Source: Azadirachta indica (taxonomy: Eukaryota > Streptophyta > Magnoliopsida > Sapindales > Meliaceae). Taken from it: a DNA stretch of 64,000 nucleotides. A program made the position numbers and the translations under genes. The stretch is taken from positions 18,078,457 through 18,142,456 of the forward strand of contig CM040442.1 in NCBI GenBank assembly GCA_022749755.1, read 5' to 3'. Numbering within the stretch: the stretch's first letter is position 1; every line of letters starts with the position of its first letter. Below the pieces are notes generated by a model. The model saw only the letters and a program-made list of their open reading frames with translations. It was not told the origin of the DNA and made no database searches. Below, in pieces: positions 11,100 to 23,966 of the stretch.

Positions 11100-13616
11100 C
11101 AATGTCCTCCATCTCCAATTATTTAATGTTTAATTAAGAATATTTAAGATTTAGCCTTCTCCTATCCTATGCTTCTAGGTTTACATCATGTTAACTTAAT
11201 GGCACCTAAACCCTAGAATTTGTTAGATTAATTAACTATTTAGCCTCCATTTTTGAAAATAATTTGAAGTTGTCTACTCTAACGATATGCTGAGTCATCT
11301 TCTTTTTTTTAATAAACATTTATTTCATTAAAAATAAAACATAATACATATATATAGATATATTAAAAGTTTTGGATTTAAGGGAGAAAATTTATTCACG
11401 AAACATTAAACACTTACTTTTTATTATTATTTGAATTTAAAATAGTCTAAGATCGTTAAATATATTTCATACCAGCTAAACTATGCTCATTGACTAATTC
11501 TAAATATTGATATTAATTTAGAATTAAATTAATAAATTGAATCATTTATAATTGGTTGCTTTTTTCTTGTTTAAATATGAATAAAATAACTAATTAATTA
11601 TTGAAAAATATAATATCAAAAATTGTGTAAGATAGCAAGTATTATAATACAATTAATTCCTTCATATGCGAATTAAGATAATATAGGTATTAGTTTTGAC
11701 AATTGTAAAATATATATATATATAATGTAATAATGTTAATTACTTATAACAATATTAATTACAATCCTTTTTTTATATTTTTACATTAATTGGTTTTATA
11801 ATTTCTATTTGTGGACATAATTAATGTAGTATTACATAAGTGATTCACCCTATATTTTAATTTGATAATATTCATCAACTTCCATATGAATTTGCATCAT
11901 GATTTCTACTATATTGTGAATTGAAAGTTGCTAGATTAAAAGCTGAATTTCATCTGTAGGATTTTTCACTTAATTGTCAAACTCTATATAAATTTTCATT
12001 TTTAAATTTTGAAAACTTGCTTTTTTGATGCCATTTTGATATATCAAAATTATTATAATTTCTTCTCTAACTAGTGGTGGGCATAAAGTTCTATTTTTTA
12101 AAAAAAATAATTAAGGAACCTAATTGCTATGTTAACTCTAAAGAGCCTAAGTATATTAACTAACTCTTTATTAACAAGGATTTATATAAAATATGAAACT
12201 TATAAATTACACATTTTATCGGTCTAACATAATAAACTGACTCATGAACTAATTATTAAATTAAAATTTAAAGTTTACTTTAAAATAAGATGGTCTTATT
12301 AATCCAAAAATGTTTTAAAATTATCCTACCATACAATAATAATTATAATTAAGAGTTGGTATTAACTTATAACTTGTTAATTATATATACGGAGAATGAT
12401 CAATGCCTCTTTAATTTTACATATTTTCTTATATTATTTATAAATTACAGAATTTTGATACTTTCAACTGTTGAAATTATACTCACTTGTGTATTAATTA
12501 TAGTATATTAATTATGCTACATTACGTATATATTTTAGATTAAATCTCAACTATTGAAAATGCCTAAAACTAATAGTTTATAAATAGTATGAGAAATTAT
12601 GTAAAATTATATATATATATATATATATGACCCTCAACACCACATCTCTTTTTTGCTATGACTTTGCTCTTTTTTTTTTTTTTTTAATTTGTCTTTCATG
12701 TCTTCTACTAGTAGTCATCAATTCCCCCCAAAAGGTAGAAAATGAGATCTATTATAGGACATACTACAAATACAAATAAATCATTTTGTTTATAACTCTA
12801 CAGTATGGTTCATTGGATAAAAAAAGATCGGCTAAGCTCTATTTGCCTATTCTTGGAGTGACTGTTCATTGGCATTATGGAGAAATCCTGTATGAAGAGG
12901 CAAACCTATATTTTTAATAAACAGTTGCCCAAACCTAGTCATTGTGATCCTCTCTATATATATAATGCATTAATTATATATATTAAACATAATTTCAATT
13001 ATTAAGTGTTTAAATTTAACAAGTTATAAATAATATAAGAAAATATGTAAAGTTAAAGTATGCTTATCAGCCTTGTGTATATATACATAGAAGTAATTAA
13101 ACAAACATCAAGAAGAAAGGAAGAGGTTCAATGACTCTGGACTAATTATATGATAGGAAAGGAATACGTTGTTGTCTATCTATCTATTTATCTATCTATA
13201 TATCTATATAGAAAAAGCAATAGCAATAGCAATAGCTTGTGTTGAGCATGTGTTTTTACTTTTTATGTCTTGATGTATATATAAATACCAACATAATGTT
13301 TCAATATAACATAATTTTAACATCAAAATAATTGAAATTCCAACACAATCAGAGCTACCCCGTGTCTGTTTGTCCCATTAAATGCTTCCCAATGTCACCT
13401 GTACCAACTATCCATCCATATATATAATTAAAATAAAATTAATCATTATATATAATTTACATATATGGTGGGGCATATGCAATCATATAATATTATTTTT
13501 AATCCCAAAAAATTAAAAAAAAAAAACTAAAATAAGATATTGTTGTAACCCAGGATTTTTCTTTCTCAACATGATCCATTCTTTATAAAGTGCTTTCATC
13601 AATTAATTACTCAGAA

Positions 13617-13662
<46 letters not shown>

Positions 13663-15299
13663 GGATGGCTCTTATCATATTATATTTTATATTTATATTA
13701 TCATAGCTGAGCAAAATGGACTTTCATTTACTCAGTCATTTTTAAAAAAAATATAAATTAATCAATTTAAAAATTATATAAATTAATTTTGCTCTTGTTT
13801 GTTGAAAAGTAGACTTTAACCCTCGAAAGCTATTAAGTTTAGGACAAATAATATATATTATTTTGCTACAAAATGTTTTGATACAAGTTACTTCACTGGG
13901 GGCAAAATATATATCTCATGACCAAATAGATTATATTATCTTGCCACAATTTTATTATATTTCTTTCATCATTTCTAACAAAATTGTCAATTTATGGTGG
14001 CTAAAGATGAAAAGCTTTCACCCACTGAGCAGTACTTTAATAAAAAAAATTATTATTTTTAATAAAAAATTAGACACATTTTAAATATTTAATTCATCTT
14101 AATTAATTATATTAATGATTAAATATGATTACAATAATAAATTCATAAACCAAGTAGTGAGGATTTTTATTATATATTTTCATATTCAAATAAACCATTT
14201 ATATTACAACAAATTTTATTATATAAATAAAATAACATATAAATTTTATTTATTCTATATTATATAGAGTTTATCTATGGGTGTATAATAATTTTGTAAA
14301 TAACTAGTTTTCAAACAATTATTTCAAATACATTTATTCCTCATAAAAAAAATACTACCCAAATTCTAAATTAATTAATCGGATAAAAAAAGTGATAAAT
14401 GAATGAAATAATTGTATTTTTACTACTTATTGAAAATATATTATAAAGTCTATTTATTGAGAATATTCAAAGATTAAAAATAAAATATGTCATTCATTTT
14501 CCATAACTTATTTCGCTAATCATAAAAAATTATCATTTAAAGTGATATAGGCATGAAATTTAGATATCATATTTGAGATAGTTTATAATTTCACTCAATT
14601 ACAAATAAGATATTGATAAACTGTTATTTTCAAAAATAGATTTAATTAAATATACATTCTTACTTTTATGATTTTTTAAATATTTCATCAAACTTGTTTT
14701 TATAAAGGTAAATTTAAAAAATGATATTAATATTATATCAAAAGATAATTTAAGATGCTAGACATTTATACTTGCAATGATTTTTCAATAACATCCTTAT
14801 TTTGAAAAAAAATAATATTGAATAATAAATCAAGTAAACCCTAAACTGCATAAGATTTTTATTTTTTAGACTAAGATCCTTAGTCGGCTTATCATATATA
14901 TATGTATATATATATATTTTTGCATAATTTGGCCTCATAATTTTAATCTATGAACTAAATATACATATAAGATTTAAAGCATATTTTTTTCATCTTAAAT
15001 CTAAATATAATTGAAATATCCCTCAGACTTTTCTTTATTTCTCAATATATTGAGTCTATTTAATCATCTATATAATGATATAATATGTTTAAATTACGAG
15101 TTTTATCAAATCATAATTTTAAAATCAAGTTTATTATTCTCTTAAAAATAATTAATAGTTTTTTATAAACTTTTTGTAATAGATGAATTTTCTTTTATAT
15201 TTTGCATGTCAAATTCTATGGATGATTAATTTAAGAAAATCATACTTAGATTATTTGTTGATCTTTCTTTTTCTATATTAATTTCTATTGTGCTCTTGC
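11100..15299. other. AT-rich intergenic DNA
   Basis: No coding region is recognisable. The stretch holds (TA)n at 12608-12628, a perfect TAA run at 13617-13663 and many poly-A or poly-T tracts. The short open frames have no recognisable homology. Confidence 0.6.
13617..13663. repeat. (TAA)n microsatellite
   Basis: An uninterrupted AAT/TAA run of about 15 units lies in AT-rich intergenic DNA. Confidence 0.95.
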
Positions 15300-16830
15300 A
15301 AGTTCACCAAAAGATTTTCAAAAAAGTTCGCTGGTCAAAGACCATGTACAACAAATCCAGTGTTAAAGAATTTTTTGCAAACGTTTTCCATTTAAAAATC
15401 ATATGGTCAAATTTGTGATAACAAAAAGTGATTAAAATTTGAAATATTTTCAAAAATAATACATAAAAAAAAGAGAAAAAGATAAAACTAATATGAAAGT
15501 TTATCTTTATGAATGTAATTAATTGTATTGAATTGTAATGCACGGAAAAAAACATAACAATGAAAATGAGAACAAAGTTTATGATTTAAACTTGAACTAA
15601 GCCAAATTGAAGAAATTTGACTTCCATAAAGAAATTTTAAAATAATTTTTTATGATTTTCAAATTTAATTTAAAAATAAATAAAAAATATCCAAGAAGCA
15701 TATTCATTATAAAATAATATTTTTTCATCAATATTCTTAAATTATAATTTAAAAAATTATTTTTAATAATTATATTAATAATAGTTTGTTATTAAAATTC
15801 TAATTTAAATAAAATTTAATAATATTACCATATAATTTTTATTATGTTAATAATTTAAAAAAAATTATTACAGAAACATATTATTGTCAACAATAATTTT
15901 AAAAATAGTTTATTATCATTAACAATTTAAAAATAGATTTATAAATATTAATAATAACCTAAAAATATTTTCTATTATTTAAAAAAGTTTAATAAATAGT
16001 AATAACAAACTTATTTTTGAATTTTAATTTATGAATACTGACAAAATATTATTTTATTATAAATTTTTTTGTAAAAAATATATATTTTATTAATTTAAAT
16101 AGGATAATAATATTTTACAACTATAAACTTTAGTAAAATAACAGATCAAAACATAGTTTCCTTACTTTTAGCATCTTAGTCCCTTGTATGATTCCTGCTA
16201 AAATCAAATTTCTTTATTTATTTTAAACTTCAATTGCAAAAAATTTAAACTTCAAGAAGGTAATGAGATATTTTTCAAAAAGTACAAATGTGAATAATTA
16301 AGTCAAAGTTTGGGATATATCAGAATTTTTTTATATTATTAAATAATTTTATTTAAATATTATGTGAATTATGTGGAGTGTTTTAATTAGAGTACATGAA
16401 TGAATATGTAATATTTAATTAAGTTATTAATTATTTAAAAAAAAAGTAGTTAATTATTAGCTTAAGATGAAAAATTATAAGAATATAATATAATTTTGAT
16501 ATTTTGAGTTGACTAAATAAAAAATATAAAAAATATTTTCTGTAAATTTTACTTTTTTAATATAAAAAATTATAAATAAAAAATAAATATATTTTTTAAA
16601 TTTATATATTTGAATCTATTTAATCAAATTTAAGTAAAAAATATAAACATTACCTTATAATCTTTTTAAGTTGGAAGCAAGTTGGAAGTTGAAAGTGTAT
16701 GGGCCTAACAGCCCATAAAAATGCACTATTGTTTTGAATGTTGGCCCACAAAAAAGAAATTGCGCCAATCTAACCCAATCCATAAACCCAACATTAAAAT
16801 GATAGGAAAAAGAAGTGTGTTTAATTAAGT
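15300..16830 (+). repeat. Upstream repeat family, copy 1 (long copy with promoter fragment)
   Basis: This region is colinear with 22940-23800 just upstream of the coiled-coil gene. Matching blocks include gaaagtttatcttt near 15495 (compare 23061), a gtttaatt-type block with attaattattt near 16420-16440 (compare 23340), attataag/aatataat and gatattttg near 16475-16507 (compare 23380-23417), and tgttttgaatgttggccca at about 16731-16749 (compare tgttttgaaatcttggccca at 23715-23734). The last block keeps the GGCCCA motifs of the gene's promoter. The copy is longer because of AT-rich insertions. It is likely an old duplication or a transposable family that picked up the promoter region. Confidence 0.55.
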
Positions 16831-18179
16831 TATTAATCACTCTTAATGAAAATACATTTATAAAGTTTTATTTATAAAGAATATTGAAAGATTAAAAATA
16901 AAAATAATTCAAAATAACATAATTAAATAATTTGCTCTTTTAATAAATTTTTTGCATGATTATAATAAATCATTTGTTTCCTAATATATCAAATTTATCT
17001 AATTATCTATAATGATATAATATATCAAATCACTAGTTCTCATATATGTATATTTAGATATTATAAAGGAAAAAAAATGTTATTCAATAATATTTAAATT
17101 TATATATTCAATAAATTTTAAATTTATTTAAATTTTAAATTTAAAAAAATCATCTAAAAGTCGAATATTAATATATGATAAATTTATTGAATTTTGTAAT
17201 TAAAAAAAAACCCTATAAATTTTATTTATCTACTAATATATAGAGTTTATTTAATATTTTATAACAATATGATATGTTAAATTACTAGTTTTAAGAGCAA
17301 TTTTTAGAAGGAAAGAGCTCATAAAGTCCTTAAAATTTGATCTATTAAACTAGTTAATTTTAATAATTTTAAAAATATCTATTAAAGTCAAAATTTATTA
17401 AAACTAACGATTATACACGTATTTAATGATAAGTATTTATTTTATAACATATTGATAATAAAATATTCATTAACATATTATAACTAAAAATTTATTTTAG
17501 GATATAGTTTCTATACAATATTGATTATGTATTGGAAATTAAAGAAAATAAAGCACAAATAAATTTTTTATTAACAGAATATAAATTTAAAATTTTGTTT
17601 ATATTATAACATATTTATAACACAGTGTTTATGATTATATTACAATTTAAATAAAATGTATTTATAAATTGGGCATAATGTTATCGTCTAACAAATTAGG
17701 ACCTTATTGACTTGCATGTACTTTAATAATTCTAAAATACCTCTATAAATTTTATTTATTTTCTAATATATTTAATTTATCTAATAATCTATAAGGATTT
17801 TGATATATAGTTTTGACTAAATTAATTTCCATAGAGTAAAAAATCAAATTTATATATTCCTGTGTAAAATATATGTGCAAATGAACTTATTTCTTATATT
17901 GAGTTAAAGCAAGTAATATATATTAGTTAAAATTCTTAAATTCTTATATTTTATAATTTTAATCTATGAAAAAGTCAACAGTTTTAAGATAAATGAGCTA
18001 ATGTAAATATTTATTATATTTTATGACATTCAATTTTTATCTTTTATAAACCCTTAATCAAAGGGCTAATAAAATATGTAAATATATATATATATATATA
18101 TATTAGTTGATAGTAAAAAATAAAAAATAAGAAGTACTTTGTCAGTATTAATAATTTCAGGAAGATTATTAATTGATCT
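16831..18179. other. AT-rich intergenic DNA
   Basis: No gene or clear repeat copy is recognisable, apart from a (TA)n run at about 18083-18103 and poly-A or poly-T tracts. Confidence 0.5.
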
Positions 18180-18199
18180 CGCTCTATTCCTTTTTTTTT

Positions 18200-18540
18200 T
18201 TTTTTATCGCGCTTCTGACGCAATTACAAATAAAAGAAAGGGAAGAAAATGGAGAACAATCAAATTTGTTTCTTTATAATCATAATTAACTGTTCGAAGC
18301 ATAATGAACGAGAAAAACAGAAGAATAATGGAAACAAGAATAAATTTTATGCAACAATATCCATCTCTTTTTTTATATATATATATAACAAAAAAAATGC
18401 ATGCATTAATATGTATAAAATATTTGTTGTAGTAATATAATGAATTAACAAGTTATTAAGCAATCTTATTTATCATATGGGTCATTTGGAGTATTTTAAT
18501 TAAAATACATGAAATCATAACCTTTGGTAAAATAAAAATT
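18200..18540 (+). repeat. Upstream repeat family, copy 2
   Basis: The copy shares the block order seen at 22990-23330: an agaaaagggaagaa-type purine stretch, cataattaactgtt, aatggaaacaag/aataat, atatataacaaaaaaaat, and finally ttttaattaaaatacatg followed by cataacctttggtaaa. It ends where copy 3 begins, so copies 2 and 3 are in tandem. Confidence 0.6.
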
Positions 18541-18830
18541 TTAATTAATTAGCTTATAGAATATTGTAAAATAAAAATTTTGAATAAATTCATTTGTCAA
18601 AGGCTGTGTGTAACAAAATCCAATAGTTAAACTTTTATTTTTTAGAGAAACAATACGTGAAAGAAAGAAAAGACAATAGAGAACAATAAGAAAGTTATAT
18701 TCGTGAATATATTTGATTGTTTTGAAATATAATGCACGAGAAAAATATAATAACAATGAAAACGGGAAAGAAATTTATGCAATAATATTAATCTCTTTCT
18801 GGATATATAAATATTGAGGGGATAAAATAA
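18541..18830 (+). repeat. Upstream repeat family, copy 3 (partial, tandem to copy 2)
   Basis: The copy matches 22975-23180 and the first part of copy 1: aaattcatttgtcaaagg with gtgtaacaaaatcc, then aataagaaagttat, then gttttgaaatataatgcacg, then aacaatgaaaac. It lacks the later half of the unit. It is followed by a GTGCGTTTGGTAAG segment and an 18944-19040 block with GGATTGGATT repeats that may be another non-autonomous element. Confidence 0.55.
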
Positions 18831-19499
18831 TATGCCACGTGGGCCATTTAAGAGAGCTCCTCGTAGAAAGCCTCCATCACCGCATGACCACCTAAAACGA
18901 AAAAGTGATGCGATGGTAAATAAGGGTGCGTTTGGTAAGATGTATTAGATTGTATTGAAATATAAGAGAGTAGATTGGATTGGATTTGATTGGATTGTCT
19001 TAAATTATAAGAGAGTAGATTGGATTCCATTGTAATGAATTGTATTAGATAAAATTTAATATAATACTATGTTTAGTGTGAGATTATATTATAATATATT
19101 AATTGTACAAAATAATTTTAAATTATTTAATTATTAACTAAAAAATTATTATTTTAAAAAAGTTATTTTTAAAAATTATTTTTCTAAAAGAATAAATAAA
19201 AATAGTACAACATGAGTTTGATCCGGGAGGAGAGGTGGGTTAAATTTGAGGAATATGAAATATATTATTTTTAATTTTTATATAATTTAGTTCCTGCACT
19301 GAATACTGAACACAAAAAATTTGTTGCGAGTAATAAAATAGTACAGTCAAAATTTGTCTGTTACATATACCCTAAACATATTGAGTAAGTACTGCACAAT
19401 GATGATATGGTTTGGAGGTGAGAGTGACTAGCATGGCATCATCATTGGAAATATTGTAACTACTAATAACATGACACGTAAGAGGGATACATAAAAGCG

Positions 19500-19640
19500 G
19501 CCAATAGTATATACGCCAATATCTATAAAATATTTATTATAGTAATATAAAGAATTAATAAATTATTAAACAATCAAATTTATTTTTTGAATTGTTCGGA
19601 GTGTTTTAATTAGAGTATATGAAATCATAACCTTTGGTAA
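19500..19640 (+). repeat. Upstream repeat family, copy 4 (short)
   Basis: The segment is about 85 percent alike, by eye, to the end of copy 2: tataaaatatttatta, agtaatataaagaatta, ggagtgttttaattagag, and gaaatcataacctttggtaaa. It breaks off at about 19640, where unrelated sequence begins. Confidence 0.6.
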
Positions 19641-21480
19641 ATGTTGATACCGAAATTTGTAATTTTGATACCACACAGTAAAGATGGAATTTTTCTCTCC
19701 TTTTAAAAAGAGAAATCATTTTATTGCTTATTTTAGAAAAATTATGAATGCATTTACATGAAGAAAATACTATAAGTATAAGCTCTAATTTCCTTATTCT
19801 AGTAACATTAGGAATTCTAATAGAATATAAAGTGTATCTTGCAAAATCTTAACTTATTTTAAATTACGACTTCCAATTCCAGCTTTTCTTTTTTTCATAA
19901 GGATTTTCTTTCAATGACGACCTTACTAACTTATCAGATTCACTTATATGACACCCGATTAGAATCTTTCCTAAGCTAATTCAAACAAGATGTATTGGAA
20001 CTGCTCAAGCATCAAGTCTGTTAGAACATAGCCCATTTGCTCCATGGGCCCAAGGTTGCTTTCCTATACTCCAAAACGGTTTTTCTAAGCTTGCCACATT
20101 AGTTAGATTTTTCTGACATGATTTGACCAGGATTCCTCTTCAGCCAAACTGAATAGATATATGGGCTTATTGGCTTACAGCCCATTAACCCCTCAAGCCT
20201 CATGCCATTCTTCTAAACACCAAGCCCTTTAGTTTTTAGTAAAACTAGCCTTTTCACTGGAAACTTTATTTAAGAACAATCTTCATATTTGAACCTCAAA
20301 CTTGAACTTGAGCATCCAATAACAGTTCCTTCCCTCAATTGTAGATAACCAGGACGTTTCTTGGCTCGAGTTCGTTTTCAAGTCTTCTTCACATTTTTTG
20401 AATAAAATGGATTATACCAGTCTCGAATAAAGGTCAGAGAAGGCTGGGGCTCTGACCAGGTCTTTTCAACGGTTTTTGAATAAAACAAACTTTATAATTC
20501 TCCTAATTGTTGTGTGGTCTGAATTGAGGTCAGGCTTTTTTTCAACAACTTTTTGATATTATTAATTCTTCTAGCATCTGTTGTTTGATTAGAACTGAGG
20601 TCAAATTTCATTTTAATATTTTAATAAGTAAACAAACTGCATTTGAATTTCGAACTATTTGATCTGAATTGCGGTCAAATTTTTTTACACGAATTTGTTA
20701 AATAAACTAAATTTGTCAATTTTTCGATTTGAACTATGGTTAGATCTTTTTGAAAAATTTTTTTGGTTTTTTAATCCGAATTATGGTCAGATCTTTTTGC
20801 GAAAATTTCTTAATCTTTCGATTTGAACTGTGGTCAATTCTATTTGTAAAATTTTCTTAATCTTTCAATCTGAATTGTTGTCAAATTTTTTTATAGCAGT
20901 TTGCTAAATAAATGGAATTTATTGATCTTCTGACTTGAATTGAATTGTGCTCAAATCTTTTTATAACAGCTCGTTGAATAAACAAAATTTATTAATTTTG
21001 TAAGCATTGTTGTCTATTCTGAACTGTGGTCAGATCTTTTTAGGACAACTCGTTGAATAAATAAAATTTGATAATCTTTTAATTATCATCATTTGATCTG
21101 AATTGTGATCAGATCTTTTTACAATAATTGGCTAAGCAAATGAACTCCGTTGAATTTTCAATCATCGTTGTTTTAATTTAAACTGTGGTCAGATATTTTT
21201 TATAACAACTATCTGGATACTAAGATATTAAAAAAAGATAATCGTTGTGATTTGAATCAAGTTTAGATCTTTTTATCAACGATTATTTAACGATAATATT
21301 TTTTCAGCATCTCCGCATTCTATAGTTGCTTGATCTAAATTGTGATCAAATCTTTTTTTTAAAGAGTATAACATCGGTTCATGTAGCCTCTTTTTTTTTT
21401 TTTAGAAAAAAGAGAAGTTGGCACCGTAGAGTGCAAGTGTTGGTTTTTTACTCTTCTTCTCTTAGAAATGGTGAGCCATG
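19641..21480. other. Insert of unknown origin containing a hairpin repeat array
   Basis: The sequence abruptly follows repeat copy 4. It is less AT-rich at first (19950-20400), with ordinary-looking single-copy text but no open frame or recognised domain. It then turns into the degenerate repeat array at 20430-21360 and ends with a T-rich tract and an AG-rich segment near 21410-21480. No terminal repeats, target-site duplication or protein signature could be found, so the class of element is unknown. Confidence 0.35.
20430..21360 (+). repeat. Degenerate tandem array of hairpin motifs (about 14 units)
   Basis: A core near gatctgaactgtggtcagat followed by ctttttt recurs about 14 times with irregular spacing of about 45-85 bases. 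Cores start near 20430, 20516, 20586, 20661, 20725, 20774, 20820, 20868, 20930, 21016, 21094, 21174, 21249 and 21330. In the best copies (21016, 21094) the core is an inverted repeat, GATCTGA/TCAGATC around a 6-7 base loop. Units also share an aacaactcgttgaataaa-type spacer. The array has diverged, so it is old or loosely constrained. Confidence 0.75.
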
Positions 21481-22939
21481 AAAGTTTATACAAAAAATCA
21501 CCAGAAATTGATTAAACGTAAACGAATAAATGATGACATAGACGCTTAAAATACTTGTATAGTATAAATAAATTAAACATGTCATCAATTCATGATATAT
21601 AGAAAAAAAATTAGAGGAGATTATACATTAAATGATCATTGAAACTTATTTGGTTCTTATTATATTATATCTTATAAATTTATTCAAAACATAGATTTTC
21701 CATAATAAAAGGAAATCAATTTCAACTTAACATATACAATTATTTTCAATAGTACTTGTTCTTCTCATAGTTAAATAGAAATAACTAATTATGATATCTT
21801 CTTCTTCTTCTTCTTCTTCTTCTTATTATTATTATTATTTCTTTATTCATACTAGTAATTGATGAATTTTTTTCTAAATTATAAAAATAATTATGCAATT
21901 ATAAATGAAGAACAAGAAACTATAAAGATAATTCAAAATTATATTATAATGAATTAAGAATAATAATATCTTCAATTCAACACACAAGTATAGTATGCTT
22001 AGAGTAAATCTATAAATAAATTATAAATTTTTGGCTATATACAAATAATTAAAAATTACTAATCATATAAGAATTATTTTAATAATCATTAGGATCAAAA
22101 TATTAAAGATTCCAACAATTTTGCCTTAAAAAATAAGTATTTAAAGTCAAAAGGCATGCATAATCAATAGATAAAGGTATATAAAATGTAAATATTAGAT
22201 TCAAATGATAATTGCCTCTAAACCTGAAAAATATTTATTATTAGTTGGGTGATATTATACGGAACTCAATTGATGTTGTTGTCAAAGCCCAATGATATTT
22301 AAGTATTCTAATAATATTTATTATTAGTATAGGTGATATTTTAAAGTAAACTCAACCGATATTTAATTTGAATTATGCAATTTTGCAATCTTTCTCTTTT
22401 TTTAACTCAAGGTTTTTTTATTTCTATTTTTTTAATATTACTTTTTTGTTTAAATTGATTAACTTGTCAAATTTTTATTACAATTAAATTACGGGTCTCA
22501 CAAAGTAATTTCTCACTAAAAATATCCTATAAGTCTCGATTTATAGAATTTAAGACAATGAAACTCATTAAATCTTGAGCAAGAACTAAAATGTTTAACA
22601 TAAACAATATCTTATAAGTATCTTTGTAACACATAAATGTGGTTATAATTAATTAATATGTTACAATTAATTAATATTCCTATCTAACCATCAAACCAGC
22701 TAGTTTAAGATTTTAGTTTGAAATGCAGTCAATTCTATATGAATATATGTCTACTTCTATGTATATAAAAGTAGCTACATTGAATATCAACGTCGTGTAT
22801 AAACAATCTTATATTGTTAATTATATTTTAGCTTTGAATTGTAAACATTTAATCAATGCCTTTGTAACTAAGATAGGTGGCGTACGTGTATACAATTCAT
22901 TTTGATGAAGTTGTCACATTATTTGCCATAATATATACA
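21481..22939. other. AT-rich intergenic DNA with (TTC)n/(TTA)n microsatellite
   Basis: No gene is recognised. A TTC run of about 11 units followed by TTA units lies at 21797-21840. Confidence 0.6.
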
Positions 22940-23800
22940 CACAGCCTTACTAGATGAAAATTTTTAGTGAGAATCCATTTATCAAAATTCATGTATAACA
23001 AAATAGATGAAAATTTGAGCTATTGCAAGAAGCACTGCATAAAGAAAGAGAAGAAGGTAGAGAATAATAAGAAAGTTTATCTTTTTGAACATAATTAACT
23101 GTTAAAAAAAATAATATATAAAAAATAGAAGAATAATAAAAATGATAAAGAATTTGATACAGTAATATTTATCGTTATCTTATATATAACCCAAAAAAAA
23201 TACATGTACTAATATTTATAAAATAATTATTGCAATAATATATGATTTAATCAATTATTAGAACAATAATATTTAAATATTGAGTATATTATTTACAGTG
23301 ATTTAATTAAAGTATATAAACCCATAACTTTTGGTTCAATTATTAATTATTTATAAGTTAATTAATTAACTTGATATTGAAAATTATAAAAACATAAAAT
23401 AAATATTGATATTTTGTCTAACTGACATAAAATGTTAGAATTTTTCTTTTCAAATTTCTTTATTTATAAATTATTTTTAATTTTAATTTAATTTAATCGA
23501 ACTGACTTGAACTGGACCAAACATAATAGAATTAAATTGATTGATTTAATCAATTTGACTTAAATCTTTTCTTTTTTTTCTCTAATTTTAATAAAGTTTG
23601 AATGATATATTTATTTTTTTATTTAAAATTAATGGAATACATATTCAATTTCTAATTAATTTTTCCATTTCTTGATTTTCTAAAAAAAGTTTTAAATATT
23701 AAAAATAGGTTTTTGTTTTGAAATCTTGGCCCATAAAACGAAATTGGGCCCATAGGCTCAACTCAAAAATGATAAAGAAAATGGGAAGTCTGTTTAACGG
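22940..23800 (+). repeat. Upstream repeat family, copy 5, including the coiled-coil gene promoter
   Basis: This copy abuts the coiled-coil gene and runs into its proximal promoter. It shares colinear blocks with copies 1 to 4: catgtataacaaaata, gaataataagaaagtttatc, cataattaactgtt, tatataacccaaaaaaaatac, attataaaaacataaaat, and tgttttgaaatcttggccca. It is the copy next to a functional gene and may be the source of the others. Confidence 0.55.
23726..23754 (+). promoter_or_regulatory. Paired TGGGCC (site II-type) promoter motifs
   Basis: Two TGGGCC-class motifs, ttggcccat (23726-23734) and ttgggcccata (23744-23754), lie about 215-240 bases before the start codon of the coiled-coil gene. Such motifs are common in promoters of broadly expressed plant genes and are bound by class I TCP factors. 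The function here is inferred. Confidence 0.45.
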
Positions 23801-23966
23801 TGATAAGTCCCGAGTATCATCAGTAAACGGATCCAAACGACGAGGCGTTGACAAACAAAGAATCAAGAAACTGGGATTGATTCATTGATTGATTGGTTGA
23901 TTAGGGTCCGAAGTGAAAAGGGTTTTCGATTTAGCGTTTGTTTTTTATGAAATCTGAGTAAAGTTA

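Noticed and set aside
10870..11118. Lys-Glu-Arg-rich minus-strand frame
   Set aside because: It is a translation of the CTTT repeat near the MIR319 promoter region.
15304..15555. 83-codon minus-strand frame with hydrophobic residues
   Set aside because: It lies in an AT-rich repeat copy, is Phe/Ile/Leu-biased by composition, and is not preserved in the other copies.
20430..21360. CRISPR-like array (repeats separated by spacers)
   Set aside because: The repeats are degenerate, spacing varies from about 45 to 85 bases, and the context is plant nuclear DNA without cas genes.
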